The position numbers and the translations under genes were made by a program. From Pseudomonas sp. PB106 (GTDB lineage: Bacteria; Pseudomonadota; Gammaproteobacteria; Pseudomonadales; Pseudomonadaceae), in contig NZ_RWIM01000168.1 in the NCBI RefSeq assembly GCF_009764645.1, forward strand, positions 1 to 64,000: a DNA stretch of 64,000 bases, in the 5' to 3' direction. Every line of letters starts with the position of its first letter. The stretch's first letter is position 1. Shown piece by piece: positions 18,217 through 27,174 of this stretch. The notes beneath the pieces were generated by a model that saw nothing but the letters and a program-made list of their open reading frames with translations, did not search any database and was not told the origin of the DNA.

Positions 18217-19374
18217 TCAGGCGACCACGGCTTCAGCTGGCGAGACGATACTGGTCTTGCCGCCACGAGATTTGCCGGAGCTCAGATACTCGGCAATCGA
18301 CTCCTGCGTCACCTCTCCAAGGAACACCCGCTCGGCATCCATCACCGGCAGCCACGAACGGTTGAACTCGTACATCCGCGACAGCAGGATGCGCAGATGC
18401 TCGTCGTACGCTGCGGTGGCGTTGAACTCACGCAGGAACTGCGCGCAAGTGCCGGTCTGGCGATGCAGATCGCGACGACGCACGTAGCCCAGCGCCTTGT
18501 TGTCAGCGCAGGTGACCACCACGTAGCGACGGTCATGCTCGTCCATCAATTCCAGCGCATCGGCCACCGGGGTTTCCGGGCTGACCGACGGCGCGTTGTC
18601 CGCCGCATCTTCTGCTTTTACCAACAGCAAGCGTTTGAGCGTGCTGTCCTGGCCGACGAAGTTGCTGACAAAGTCGTCTGCCGGGTGCGCGAGGAGCGTG
18701 TCCGGGTGATCGATCTGCAGCAGTTTGCCGGCGCGGAAGATTGCGATCTTGTCGCCGAGTTTGATCGCTTCGTCGATGTCGTGGCTGACCATGATCACGG
18801 TCTTGTTCAGCGCGCGCTGCATTTCGAAGAATTCGTTCTGGATCATCTCGCGGTTGATCGGGTCGACCGCACCGAACGGCTCGTCCATCAACAGCAGCGG
18901 CGCATCAGCGGCCAGTGCGCGGATCACGCCGATGCGCTGTTGCTGGCCACCGGACAGTTCACGCGGGTAGCGATGCAGATACTGCTTGGGTTCGAGCTTG
19001 ATCATGCTCATCAACTCGCGGGCGCGGTCGTGGCATTTCTGTTTGTCCCAGCCGAGCAGTTTCGGCACGACGACGATGTTCTCTTCGATGGTCATGTTCG
19101 GGAACAGGCCGATCTGCTGGATCACGTAACCGATGTTGCGACGCAGGGTCACTTCGTCGAGATCAGTGGTGTCTTCGCCATTGATGAGGATCTTGCCCGA
19201 GGTCGGTTTGATCAGGCGGTTGATCATTTTCAGCGTGGTGCTTTTGCCGCAACCCGATGGCCCGAGGAACACACAGATTTCGCCTTCATTGACGGTCAGG
19301 CTCACCGAGTCCACGGCTTTGACATCTTTGCCGTTGCTTTGGAAAGTTTTGCTGAGGTTTTGAAGTTCGATCAT
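18217..19374 (-). CDS. opuCA: Osmoprotectant ABC transporter ATPase (glycine betaine/carnitine/choline)
   Basis: 385-residue ABC ATPase with Walker A GPSGCGKSTT, signature LSGGQQQR and Walker B LLLMDEPFG. A C-terminal pair of CBS-like domains (about 255-375) in this family senses ionic strength or regulates activity. ATG 19374 follows GGACTCCTC and overlaps the end of opuCB; an in-frame ATG at 19413 would add 13 residues inside the permease gene. First-to-last order in the operon is opuCD-opuCC-opuCB-opuCA on the minus strand. It drives uptake of quaternary-amine osmoprotectants. Confidence 0.92.
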   Translation of the reverse strand: MIELQNLSKTFQSNGKDVKAVDSVSLTVNEGEICVFLGPSGCGKSTTLKMINRLIKPTSGKILINGEDTTDLDEVTLRRNIGYVIQQIGLFPNMTIEENIVVVPKLLGWDKQKCHDRARELMSMIKLEPKQYLHRYPRELSGGQQQRIGVIRALAADAPLLLMDEPFGAVDPINREMIQNEFFEMQRALNKTVIMVSHDIDEAIKLGDKIAIFRAGKLLQIDHPDTLLAHPADDFVSNFVGQDSTLKRLLLVKAEDAADNAPSVSPETPVADALELMDEHDRRYVVVTCADNKALGYVRRRDLHRQTGTCAQFLREFNATAAYDEHLRILLSRMYEFNRSWLPVMDAERVFLGEVTQESIAEYLSSGKSRGGKTSIVSPAEAVVA

Positions 19375-20024
19375 TTGAGGAGTCCTTTTGGAGTCAACGA
19401 GCGTTGCAGCCATTGGAGAAACAGGTCAGCGAAAATGGCCAGAAGACTGACCAGCAGTGCGCCGACGATCAGCATCGACATGTCACTGCGGCTGATGGAA
19501 GCGAGGATCAACACACCGAGGCCGCCGGCGCCGATGGTCGCGGCGATGGTCATCACGCCGATGTTCATCACCACGGCGGTGCGCACGCCAGCGAGGATTA
19601 CTGGCACAGCGATCGGCAACTCGACCATGCGCAGGCGCTGGCCGAAAGTCATGCCGATGCCGCGTGCCGCTTCACGGATGCCCGGCTCTACACCGGTCAG
19701 AGCGAGGTAGGTGTTGCGCATGATCGGCAGCAGCGAATAAAGGAACACGGCGGTGATTGCCGGCATCGGGCCCAGGCCCTGGCCGAACTTGGAATAGAAC
19801 GGCAGCAGCAGGCCGAACAGGGCAATCGACGGCACGGTCAACAGCACCGTAGCGCTGGCCTGCAACGGGCCGGCAAGGGTTGGAAATCGTGTCATCAGGA
19901 TGCCCAGCGGCACGCCGATGAGGATCGCCAACGTCACGGCGATGCCGACGAGGGTGATGTGCTGCCAGGTCAGGTGCATCACCTGCTGCCAGTCGAGATG
20001 GGAAAAGGCGTTGAAAAATTCCAT
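19371..20024 (-). CDS. opuCB: Osmoprotectant ABC transporter permease
   Basis: 217-residue inner-membrane permease with about 5-6 hydrophobic segments and the BPD-type EAA loop (GIREAARGIGMTFGQRL). It is homologous to OpuCB/OpuCD and pairs with the permease encoded at 20965-21681. The 4-base overlap with opuCA and 13-base spacing from opuCC show one operon. Confidence 0.92.
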   Translation of the reverse strand: MEFFNAFSHLDWQQVMHLTWQHITLVGIAVTLAILIGVPLGILMTRFPTLAGPLQASATVLLTVPSIALFGLLLPFYSKFGQGLGPMPAITAVFLYSLLPIMRNTYLALTGVEPGIREAARGIGMTFGQRLRMVELPIAVPVILAGVRTAVVMNIGVMTIAATIGAGGLGVLILASISRSDMSMLIVGALLVSLLAIFADLFLQWLQRSLTPKGLLK

Positions 20025-20037
20025 GACTTTTCCTCCT

Positions 20038-20949
20038 TTAGTTCAGCGGATGTTGGCGCAGGAAATCGGCGGCAACGGACGATGGGCTTTCGTGATCGAC
20101 GTCGACCCGCGCGTTGAGCTGGCGCATGGTTTCGTCGTCGAACAGTTCGGCCAGCGGCTTGAGTTGCTCGGCCAGTTTCGGGTTGGCGTCCAGCGTTGCC
20201 TGACGCACTACCGGCGCGGCGGTGTAGTCGGGGAAGTAGTGCTTGTCGTCTTCCAGCAATTTCAGGCCGAAGGCGTTGAGGCGACCGTCGGTGGTGTAGA
20301 CCAGACCGGCAAACACCTGACCGTTGCGCAGCGCGGTGTAGACCAGGCCCGCGTCCATCTGGCGGATGTTCTTGCGGCTGAGGTTCATGTCGTAGAGATC
20401 GACCATGCCGATCAGCCCGTCAGAGCGATTGGCAAACTCGGTGTCCAAAGCGACCAGATGATTGGTCTTGGCTTCGGCGCGCAGCACTTCGTTGAGCTGA
20501 CTGATGTTGTTGATCTGCGGATATTCCTCGGCGACTTTTTTCGGCAGCGCGAGGGCGTAGGTGTTGCTGAACTTCGACGGGGTCAGCCAGATAAGACCTT
20601 TTTTCGCGTCGAGTTCTTTCACCCGGGCGTAGGACTGGGCGCTGTCGAGTTTTTCCGTGACATGGTTGTAGGCCACCAGCGACACGCCGGTGTATTCCCA
20701 GAGCATGTCCAGTTGTCCGCTTTCGTGGGCGCTGCGGGCGAGGTTGCTGCCCAGACCGCCGGTGATCTGCGCGTCGTAACCTTTGCTGCGCAGGTATTGC
20801 GCGGTGATTTCCGCGAGCAGGGTTTGCTCGGTGAAGACCCGGGCGCCGAGGCGGATAACCGGTTTTTCAGCGGCTTGTGCGATGCCTGCGAACAGTAGGG
20901 CGCTGCTCAGCATCAGGCCTAAGATCAAGCTAAGTCGTTTCATATTCAT
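20038..20949 (-). CDS. opuCC: Osmoprotectant ABC transporter substrate-binding protein
   Basis: 303-residue periplasmic binding protein of the OpuAC/ProX type. The signal peptide is LSLILGLMLSSALLFAG...AQA with cleavage near residue 27. Mature sequence VIRLGARVFTEQTLLAEI and the SAHESGQLDMLWEYTG segment are typical of the glycine betaine/choline binders. There is no lipobox, so it is a free periplasmic protein. Two start codons, MNMK, are 6 bases apart; either is possible. Confidence 0.92.
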   Translation of the reverse strand: MNMKRLSLILGLMLSSALLFAGIAQAAEKPVIRLGARVFTEQTLLAEITAQYLRSKGYDAQITGGLGSNLARSAHESGQLDMLWEYTGVSLVAYNHVTEKLDSAQSYARVKELDAKKGLIWLTPSKFSNTYALALPKKVAEEYPQINNISQLNEVLRAEAKTNHLVALDTEFANRSDGLIGMVDLYDMNLSRKNIRQMDAGLVYTALRNGQVFAGLVYTTDGRLNAFGLKLLEDDKHYFPDYTAAPVVRQATLDANPKLAEQLKPLAELFDDETMRQLNARVDVDHESPSSVAADFLRQHPLN

Positions 20950-20964
20950 TCCTTCGCAAAAGCC

Positions 20965-21681
20965 TTAAGACGGGCGCAAACCGCGTTCCAGCCAGAGACG
21001 GCTGGCGAGGGTGACCACGCCATCGAGCAGCAAGGCCAGCAGCGCGGTGCACGCGGCGCCGAGCAGCAGTTGCGGCTGATTGTTCAGGGCGATGCCAGGG
21101 AAGATCAGGCTGCCGAGGCTGTTGGCGCCGATCAGGAAGGCCAGCGGTGCGGTGCCGACGTTGATCGCCAGTGCGACACGCACGCCACCGACGATGATCG
21201 GTACGGCGTTGGGCAATTCGACTTTCCACAGCACTTGGCGCGGGGTCATGCCAATGCCGACGGCCGCTTCTTTCAGCGAGCCCTGGACATTTTTCAGGCC
21301 TTCGTAGGTGTTGCGCACAATCGGCAGCAAGGAAGCGAGGAACAAAGCGAAGATCGCCGGGCCACTGCCGATGCCGAGGATGCCCAACGCAATCGCGAGC
21401 ACGGCCAACGGAGGCACGGTGTTACCGATGTTGAAGATCTGCATGAAGCGTTCGGCGCGTCCGACCATGGTCGGGCGACTGAGGAAGATGCCAGCGGGGA
21501 TGCCCACGACAAGGGCGGCCAGCATTGAAGCGAGGACGAGAATCAGATGAGCTTGCAGGTAAAACAACAAATCGTCGCGGTAGTGTTCGATCGTGTTGAT
21601 GCCGATCCAGTGGACCAGCAGGGCCAGGAGCGCGATCACCACCGCACCTCCAATCAGCCCTTTGCCATAGCGGATAGCCAC
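20965..21681 (-). CDS. opuCD: Osmoprotectant ABC transporter permease (second)
   Basis: 238-residue permease with a membrane span near the N-terminus (GAVVIALLALLVHWIGI) and the EAA loop SLKEAAVGIGMTPRQVL. GTG 21681 is chosen because AAGGAG sits 7 bases before it; the frame runs upstream to 21810 without a ribosome site and with a non-membrane extension. First gene of the opuC operon, so the promoter should lie in 21682-21900. Confidence 0.88.
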   Translation of the reverse strand: MAIRYGKGLIGGAVVIALLALLVHWIGINTIEHYRDDLLFYLQAHLILVLASMLAALVVGIPAGIFLSRPTMVGRAERFMQIFNIGNTVPPLAVLAIALGILGIGSGPAIFALFLASLLPIVRNTYEGLKNVQGSLKEAAVGIGMTPRQVLWKVELPNAVPIIVGGVRVALAINVGTAPLAFLIGANSLGSLIFPGIALNNQPQLLLGAACTALLALLLDGVVTLASRLWLERGLRPS

Positions 21682-22011
21682 AGGCGGACTCCTTTTTTGT
21701 AGTCGGCGAGCGCACTCCCGAGTGGCATGCCAAACCTTGGCCGCCGAGAGCGTCGTTCGCGAAAAGTAGCCGTTTTTCAGGACCGGAAAAGCGGTCTGAA
21801 AGCGAGCCATGAGCGCAGCCTCGTCAGGCTAACTTGCTGATTTTTCAGCCCCTGACGAAATGTCGTAACAGGGGATGGACGTCTCCGTGCTTTAAAAGGT
21901 TCCCATCCGAGGCAGCATTTGGCCACCCCTAATGTGCTCAACGGTTCGGTTATTGCATCGAGTTGGGCTATAATCGCGGCCCTTTTTTGAATCACCGCCA
22001 GGCGATTTCCC
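21682..22011. promoter_or_regulatory. Divergent opuC / prfC regulatory region
   Basis: Contains a TATAAT at 21969-21974 in a good position for prfC, with no good -35 box in front of it. A run of Ts follows. For opuC (minus) no confident promoter was picked. No gene is seen here beyond the unused upstream extension of opuCD. Confidence 0.45.
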
Positions 22012-23595
22012 ATGACCAACCAGGCCGCCGAAGTCGCGAAACGCCGCACTTTCGCCATTATTTCCCACCCCGATGCCGGTAAAACCACGATCACCGAAAA
22101 GCTCCTGTTGATGGGCAAGGCGATTGCAGTGGCCGGTACGGTGAAATCCCGTAAATCCGATCGCCATGCGACATCCGACTGGATGGAGATGGAGAAACAA
22201 CGGGGTATTTCCATTACCACGTCGGTCATGCAGTTCCCGTATCGCGAACACATGATCAACCTGCTCGACACCCCGGGCCACGAAGACTTCTCCGAAGATA
22301 CCTACCGCACCCTGACGGCGGTGGACTCGGCCTTGATGGTTCTCGACGGCGGTAAAGGTGTCGAGCCACGGACCATTGCGCTGATGGACGTCTGCCGTCT
22401 GCGTGACACGCCGATCGTCAGCTTCATCAACAAACTCGACCGTGACATCCGCGACCCGATCGAACTGCTCGACGAAATCGAAGCCGTTCTGAAGATCAAG
22501 GCCGCGCCGATCACCTGGCCGATCGGTTGCTACCGCGACTTCAAGGGCGTGTACCACCTGGCTGACGACTACATCATTGTCTACACCGCCGGTCACGGTC
22601 ACGAACGCACCGAAACCAAGATCATCGAGAAGCTCGACTCCGACGAGGCGCGTGCGCATCTGGGCGACGAGTACGACCGTTTCATCGAGCAGCTGGAACT
22701 GGTTCAGGGCGCCTGCCACGAATTCAACCAGCAGGAATTCCTCGACGGTCAGCTGACCCCGGTGTTCTTCGGTACCGCCCTGGGCAACTTCGGTGTTGAC
22801 CACGTTTTGGACGCTGTCGTCGATTGGGCACCGCGTCCGCTGGCCCGTGTGGCCAACGAGCGTACCGTTGAGCCGGTCGAAGAGAAGTTCTCCGGCTTCA
22901 TCTTCAAGATCCAGGCGAACATGGACCCGAAACACCGCGACCGCATTGCCTTCATGCGTATCTGCTCTGGCAAGTACGAGAAAGGCATGAAGATGCGCCA
23001 CGTGCGTACCGGCAAGGACTTGCGTATCGGCGACGCCCTGACGTTCTTCTCCTCCGAGCGTGAGCAGCTGGAAGAAGCCTTTGCAGGCGACATCATCGGT
23101 CTGCACAACCACGGCACCATCCAGATTGGCGACACCTTCAGCGAAGGCGAAGTCCTTGGTTTCACCGGCATCCCGCACTTCGCCCCGGAACTGTTCCGTC
23201 GCGTGCGTCTGCGTGATCCGCTGAAGTCCAAGCAATTGCGTCAGGGCTTGCAGCAGTTGGCCGAAGAAGGTGCAACGCAGGTGTTCTTCCCAGAGCGCAG
23301 CAACGACATCATTCTTGGCGCCGTCGGTGTGCTGCAGTTCGATGTGGTCGCCAGCCGTTTGAAAGAGGAATACAAGGTTGAGTGCTCGTATGAGCCGATC
23401 ACCGTGTACTCCGCGCGCTGGATTGAATGTGCTGACAAGAAGAAGCTTGAGGAATTTTCCAACAAGGCTGTGGAGAACCTGGCGTTGGATGGCGGGGGGC
23501 ACCTGACCTACCTTGCGCCGACGCGGGTTAACCTGGCGTTGATGGAAGAGCGTTGGCCGGATGTGAAATTCCGCGCGACGCGTGAGCATCATTAA
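22012..23595 (+). CDS. prfC: Peptide chain release factor 3
   Basis: 527-residue translational GTPase RF3, which releases RF1/RF2 from the ribosome after peptide release. G1 HPDAGKTT, G2 region RGISITTS, G3 DTPGHEDF and G4 NKLDRD are all present, followed by the beta-barrel and C-terminal domains of normal length. It has its own promoter region and a strong terminator. Confidence 0.97.
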   Translation: MTNQAAEVAKRRTFAIISHPDAGKTTITEKLLLMGKAIAVAGTVKSRKSDRHATSDWMEMEKQRGISITTSVMQFPYREHMINLLDTPGHEDFSEDTYRTLTAVDSALMVLDGGKGVEPRTIALMDVCRLRDTPIVSFINKLDRDIRDPIELLDEIEAVLKIKAAPITWPIGCYRDFKGVYHLADDYIIVYTAGHGHERTETKIIEKLDSDEARAHLGDEYDRFIEQLELVQGACHEFNQQEFLDGQLTPVFFGTALGNFGVDHVLDAVVDWAPRPLARVANERTVEPVEEKFSGFIFKIQANMDPKHRDRIAFMRICSGKYEKGMKMRHVRTGKDLRIGDALTFFSSEREQLEEAFAGDIIGLHNHGTIQIGDTFSEGEVLGFTGIPHFAPELFRRVRLRDPLKSKQLRQGLQQLAEEGATQVFFPERSNDIILGAVGVLQFDVVASRLKEEYKVECSYEPITVYSARWIECADKKKLEEFSNKAVENLALDGGGHLTYLAPTRVNLALMEERWPDVKFRATREHH

Positions 23596-23619
23596 GCGTT
23601 GAGTTTTGTTGTTCGAGAG

Positions 23620-23650
23620 CCCCCAAGGTTTAGGCCTTGGGGGTTTTTTT
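23620..23650 (+). terminator. prfC intrinsic terminator
   Basis: CCCCCAAGG/CCTTGGGGG stem, 6-base loop, then eight Ts. Confidence 0.93.
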
Positions 23651-23670
23651 TGCCTTGGGTTTGGGGGTAG

Positions 23671-24077
23671 ATCCGTTGCTGCGGGTGTTGCTGATTACGG
23701 TTTCGCCCTTACGGCGAGTCACCTTTTCCAAACGCCGGAGTGCCGGCCCAGCGAAAAGGTAACCCAAAAGGCTTGCTCCTACGTTCGGCCCGCTCGCTGG
23801 GGCTCGGGGTTCCTTCGCTGCGGGATCGATCCGGGCGCAGCGCCTCCGGTTTGCTTCGCTGCACCTCCTCTCGCTGTGTTTGGCTGCGCCAAACGGTCGC
23901 TGCGCTCCCACGCCCGGATCAATCCCTCCACTCAGCCTTCCGACGTCGCCCGTGGTTCAAGATCAAAAGCGGTACTCGAGCTTGCGCTCATTGTGTTGAG
24001 TGGGGCGGCTTTGCCGCGGGTTGGTGTAGGAGCTGCCGGAGGCTCGGGCCGCGATCGGACGATCTTTTGATCTTGCT
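23671..24077 (+). repeat. Long structured repeat, copy A
   Basis: About 407 bp sharing a nearly identical core with 38951-39341. It holds four short hairpins: 23703-23717, 23721-23760, 23879-23893 and 24005-24017. Relative to copy B, the first three hairpins show paired substitutions that keep base pairing, and the fourth changes only its loop. The 3' end merges into a GTAGGAGCTGCC REP arm. Long open frames cross it on both strands but their translations are low-complexity and start in different contexts, so no protein is called. Together with the REP arms at 24087-24185 it explains most of the 23596-24365 gap. Confidence 0.85.
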
Positions 24078-24086
24078 ACTGCTTTT

Positions 24087-24185
24087 CTGTGGGAGCGAGC
24101 TTGCTCGCGAAAGCGGTCTGACAGCCGACCTTTCTTTGCCAGATGTACTCGGCCCCTGTGGGAGCTGGCTTGCCAGCGATGGCGG
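24087..24185. repeat. Two REP arms in direct order
   Basis: CTGTGGGAGCGAGCTTGCTCGCGAAAGCGG (24087-24117) and CCTGTGGGAGCTGGCTTGCCAGCGATGGCGG (24155-24185): two sub-families head to tail. A degraded GTAGGAGC-type arm follows at about 24231-24256. Confidence 0.75.
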
Positions 24186-24365
24186 CCTGTAAGCCGATCA
24201 TTTCCCGACTGACTGCACCCAACCATCCGATCTGCCAAAGGCTGCTCCTACATCGCTCTGTAGGGCGTCTCTGTTTTCGTTGTCTGACGCATTCTGAGGC
24301 GCGACAACTGCCTCGCTGACCGTTAGTGTTCCTGCTCCCCCCAGTCGCTTTGAGAGATCAATGGA

Positions 24366-25559
24366 ATGACGAGTCGTCTGACTCACCTGCTGCGCCTCGG
24401 CGGTTATTTTGGCGTGATGGCCTGGGTGCTCGCGGCGTTGTTGTTCATCAATCGCCTGAGCAGCATGGTGAAGCTGTTCATGGCGTTGTACCTGCGTCAG
24501 GAGCTGGGGCTGGCGATCGAGACGGTCGGCTGGTTGCTGTCGGCGTACGGTGCCGGTTTGCTGGTCGGGTCGATGCTCGGTGGCTGGCTCAGTGATCATG
24601 TGCGCACGGCGCGGCTGACGGCGGCGTTGTTTTTCATTTCCATTTGGGTACTGATGCTGCTGGGGCTGGTGACGCACGTGCCATGGCTCGCCGCGTTGCT
24701 GTTGCTCAGCGGAACCATTGATGGCGCCATTCGCACCCTGCATCAGCGCCTGATCATGGAGTACTGCGAGGTGGCGCAGCGCTCGCGTGCGCAGGCGTTG
24801 AGCCGGGTGGCGCGCAATCTCGGCATGGCTGCCGCCGGCGTCGCGGGTGGGTTGTTGGCGCAGACCGATTTTCGTTGGGTGTTTTTCGGCAGTGCAGCGA
24901 TGACGTTGTTGGCGCTGTTGTGGTTTGTTCACACCACGTGGCGGCGGCCGCTGCTGATGGTCGAGGAGAAATCGGCGGCCGGCGTGAGTGGCTCGAGTAC
25001 GCCTTTTCGCGACAAACCCTTCCTCTGGTTGCTGGCAGCGACGGCCGTGCTCGGCATCGCGTTCGACACGGTCTACAGCACGCTGGGCAACTATCTGCGT
25101 GATTACTACCATTTGAGCACCGAGGCGATCGGCTGGCAGTTCGGGCTCAATGCGCTGCTGGTGATCGCGCTGCAGATTCCGCTGTCGCACTGGGGCGAAC
25201 GCTGGGGCTCGCGGCGACAAATGGTGGCGGGCAGTCTGCTGCTGGCCTGTGGGCTGGGCATGTTGCCGTTCGGTTCCGGACTGGCGTTTGTCTGCCTGTC
25301 GACGGTGATCTGGACCTTGGGCGAGGCGCTGTTCATGCCACCGCTGAATGTATTGGCCATGCAGTTCGCCCAGCGTGGCAGGAGGGGTCAGTACTTCGGC
25401 CTGTTCTTCATGAGCTGGAGTGCCAGCGCGCTGCTGTCGCCGGTGCTCAGTGGTCAGCTGTACGGCAACTTCGGCGGTCACAGCGTGTGGCTGGCCAGTG
25501 CGGCGCTGCTGCTGATATCCATCCCGTTGACCTGGCAAGCCACCCGCTCGCTTAGCTGA
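24366..25559 (+). CDS. MFS transporter
   Basis: 397-residue major facilitator superfamily protein with about 12 hydrophobic segments and the loop 2-3 motif GGWLSDHVRTARLT. It resembles YajR/MdtH-type drug or small-solute exporters, but no substrate signature is visible. The ATG at 24366 follows GAGAGATC. It stands alone between the repeat region and a small secreted-protein gene. The substrate is unknown. Confidence 0.8.
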   Translation: MTSRLTHLLRLGGYFGVMAWVLAALLFINRLSSMVKLFMALYLRQELGLAIETVGWLLSAYGAGLLVGSMLGGWLSDHVRTARLTAALFFISIWVLMLLGLVTHVPWLAALLLLSGTIDGAIRTLHQRLIMEYCEVAQRSRAQALSRVARNLGMAAAGVAGGLLAQTDFRWVFFGSAAMTLLALLWFVHTTWRRPLLMVEEKSAAGVSGSSTPFRDKPFLWLLAATAVLGIAFDTVYSTLGNYLRDYYHLSTEAIGWQFGLNALLVIALQIPLSHWGERWGSRRQMVAGSLLLACGLGMLPFGSGLAFVCLSTVIWTLGEALFMPPLNVLAMQFAQRGRRGQYFGLFFMSWSASALLSPVLSGQLYGNFGGHSVWLASAALLLISIPLTWQATRSLS

Positions 25560-25715
25560 TCCGGTTATTGAGCTTATTCGAAAGCAATCTGTCTGCCGAC
25601 GGCATTTCTGCGCGCCCGTTAGCGTCCTAACTGGTGAGCCCGGCTGATCGGAACTAGATTTCACACAGCGCCAGTCTGGCACGCATGTCTTCCCTGAAAA
25701 TGGATGGAGTCGGCT

Positions 25716-25979
25716 ATGAAAAGCAGGTTGCTACGGGTTTTATTGCTGTTGAAAGTGATGGTCATGCTGTCCCTCGGCACCGCAACGGCCTGGGCCGAGT
25801 GCGAGGATCACGATTCTCAGGCGTTCAACGGGCAGGTCGGGCACAGCGGCTTGATGCTCGCCAAGTCGGAGTCCGAGCCAGGCGATCAGGGGCAGGGTGG
25901 CAGCGCCGATGACGACGACTCGACCACCGACGAGCCGGACACTGACGATCCGGATGAAGAAGGCGACACCCAGACGTAA
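25716..25979 (+). CDS. Small secreted acidic protein, unknown function
   Basis: 87 residues. A signal peptide runs from MKSRLLRVLLLL to AWA (cleavage near residue 27). The mature part is about 60 residues, and its last 35 are almost entirely Asp, Glu, Ser, Thr, Gly and Pro (DDDDSTTDEPDTDDPDEEGD), so disordered and strongly acidic. ATG 25716 follows GGAG and is better than ATG 25704. It ends before a strong terminator, which supports a real gene. No family recognised; metal or cation binding is only a guess. Confidence 0.65.
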   Translation: MKSRLLRVLLLLKVMVMLSLGTATAWAECEDHDSQAFNGQVGHSGLMLAKSESEPGDQGQGGSADDDDSTTDEPDTDDPDEEGDTQT

Positions 25980-25995
25980 ATCGCAGGCAAAAGAA

Positions 25996-26040
25996 AACCC
26001 CTTCTGCCTCGATTGATGCGCAATCGAGGTGGAAGGGGTT
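25996..26040 (+). terminator. Intrinsic terminator after the small acidic gene
   Basis: AACCCCTT..CCTCGATT - loop - AATCGAGG..AAGGGGTT, followed by TT; the long stem is nearly perfect. Confidence 0.85.
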
Positions 26041-26075
26041 TGCTCAGTAGGCCATCTCTGAATTCAACATCATCC

Positions 26076-26170
26076 CCTGTGGGAGCGGGCTTGCCCGCGA
26101 TTGCGGTGTGTCAGTCGATAAATCAGGTGACTGGCACTACGTTATCGCGGGCAAGCCCGCTCCCACAGGG
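26076..26170. repeat. REP pair, GTGGGAGCGGGCTTGCCCGC family
   Basis: Arms CCCTGTGGGAGCGGGCTTGCCCGCGAT and inverse around a 40-bp centre, downstream of dppF. Confidence 0.88.
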
Positions 26171-26193
26171 TTTTGCATTTTCCCCAGATATGC

Positions 26194-27174
26194 TTACGCC
26201 GCGCCGTCGAGGAACTGCTCGGCGTAGTGGCAAGCCACCTGCCGGTTGTCCAGCGGACGCAACAACGGCTCTTCCGTGCTGCAACGCTCGGTCGCATACG
26301 GGCAGCGCTTGTGGAACGCGCAGCCTGGCGGCGGATTGAGCGGGTTGGGCAGTTCACCGACGATCTTGATTTTCGGCTTGTTCGGGTCCGGGTGAATGGT
26401 CGGGGTCGCCGACAACAACGCCTGGGTGTACGGGTGCAACGGACGTTCGTAGATGTCGTTCTTCGGACCCATTTCTACCGGGCGCCCGAGGTACATCACC
26501 ATCACGTCATCGGCCACGTGTTGCACCACCGCGAGGTTGTGCGAGATGAACACGTAGGCGGTGTTGAACTCCTGCTGCAGATCCATGAACAGGTTGAGCA
26601 CCTGCGCCTGAATCGACACGTCGAGCGCCGAGGTCGGTTCGTCTGCCACCAGCACTTTCGGCTGCAACATCATTGCCCTTGCCAGCGCGATACGCTGACG
26701 CTGACCACCCGAGAACATGTGCGGATAGCGCTGATAGTGCTCAGGACGCAAGCCGACCTGCTTCATCATCGCCTGGACTTTCTCGCGACGTTCAGCAGCG
26801 GAAAGATTGGTGTTGATCAGCAGCGGTTCGCCGAGCTGGTCACCGACTTTCTGCCGTGGGTTCAACGACGCGTACGGGCTCTGAAACACCATCTGCACGT
26901 CTTTGCGCAGTTGCTTGCGCTGGGCCTTGTCGGCGCCGGCGACTTCCTGGCCGGCGATTTTCAAGGAGCCGGAGGACGGATCTTCAATCAGCGTCAGCGC
27001 GCGGGCCAGAGTGGATTTGCCGCAGCCCGATTCGCCTACAACGGCGAGGGTCTTGCCGGCTTCCAGTTCGAATGACACGCCGTTCAGTGCGCGTACGGTC
27101 GCATGGCCCTTGAACAGGCCACGGGAGACTTCGTAGTGACGGGTCAGGTCGCGGGCGGTAAGTACGACGGCCAT
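26194..27174 (-). CDS. dppF: Dipeptide ABC transporter ATPase DppF
   Basis: 326-residue ABC ATPase of the Opp/Dpp family. Walker A is GESGCGKSTL, signature SGGQRQRIALARAMM and Walker B KVLVADEPT; the C-terminal Cys-rich oligopeptide-transporter motif (PGCAFHKRCPYATERC) is the family hallmark and can hold an Fe-S cluster. TAATG overlap with dppD. It is the last gene of the dppBCDF transcript and energises peptide uptake with DppD. Confidence 0.95.
   Translation of the reverse strand: MAVVLTARDLTRHYEVSRGLFKGHATVRALNGVSFELEAGKTLAVVGESGCGKSTLARALTLIEDPSSGSLKIAGQEVAGADKAQRKQLRKDVQMVFQSPYASLNPRQKVGDQLGEPLLINTNLSAAERREKVQAMMKQVGLRPEHYQRYPHMFSGGQRQRIALARAMMLQPKVLVADEPTSALDVSIQAQVLNLFMDLQQEFNTAYVFISHNLAVVQHVADDVMVMYLGRPVEMGPKNDIYERPLHPYTQALLSATPTIHPDPNKPKIKIVGELPNPLNPPPGCAFHKRCPYATERCSTEEPLLRPLDNRQVACHYAEQFLDGAA

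Noticed and set aside
17796..18266. 156-codon minus-strand frame between opuCA and speC
   Set aside because: Crosses a REP pair and overlaps the end of opuCA; no ribosome site or family.
23606..24070. Plus-strand 'hypothetical proteins' inside repeat copy A
   Set aside because: The frame depends on the repeat, has no ribosome site, and the base changes between copies preserve stems rather than amino acids.
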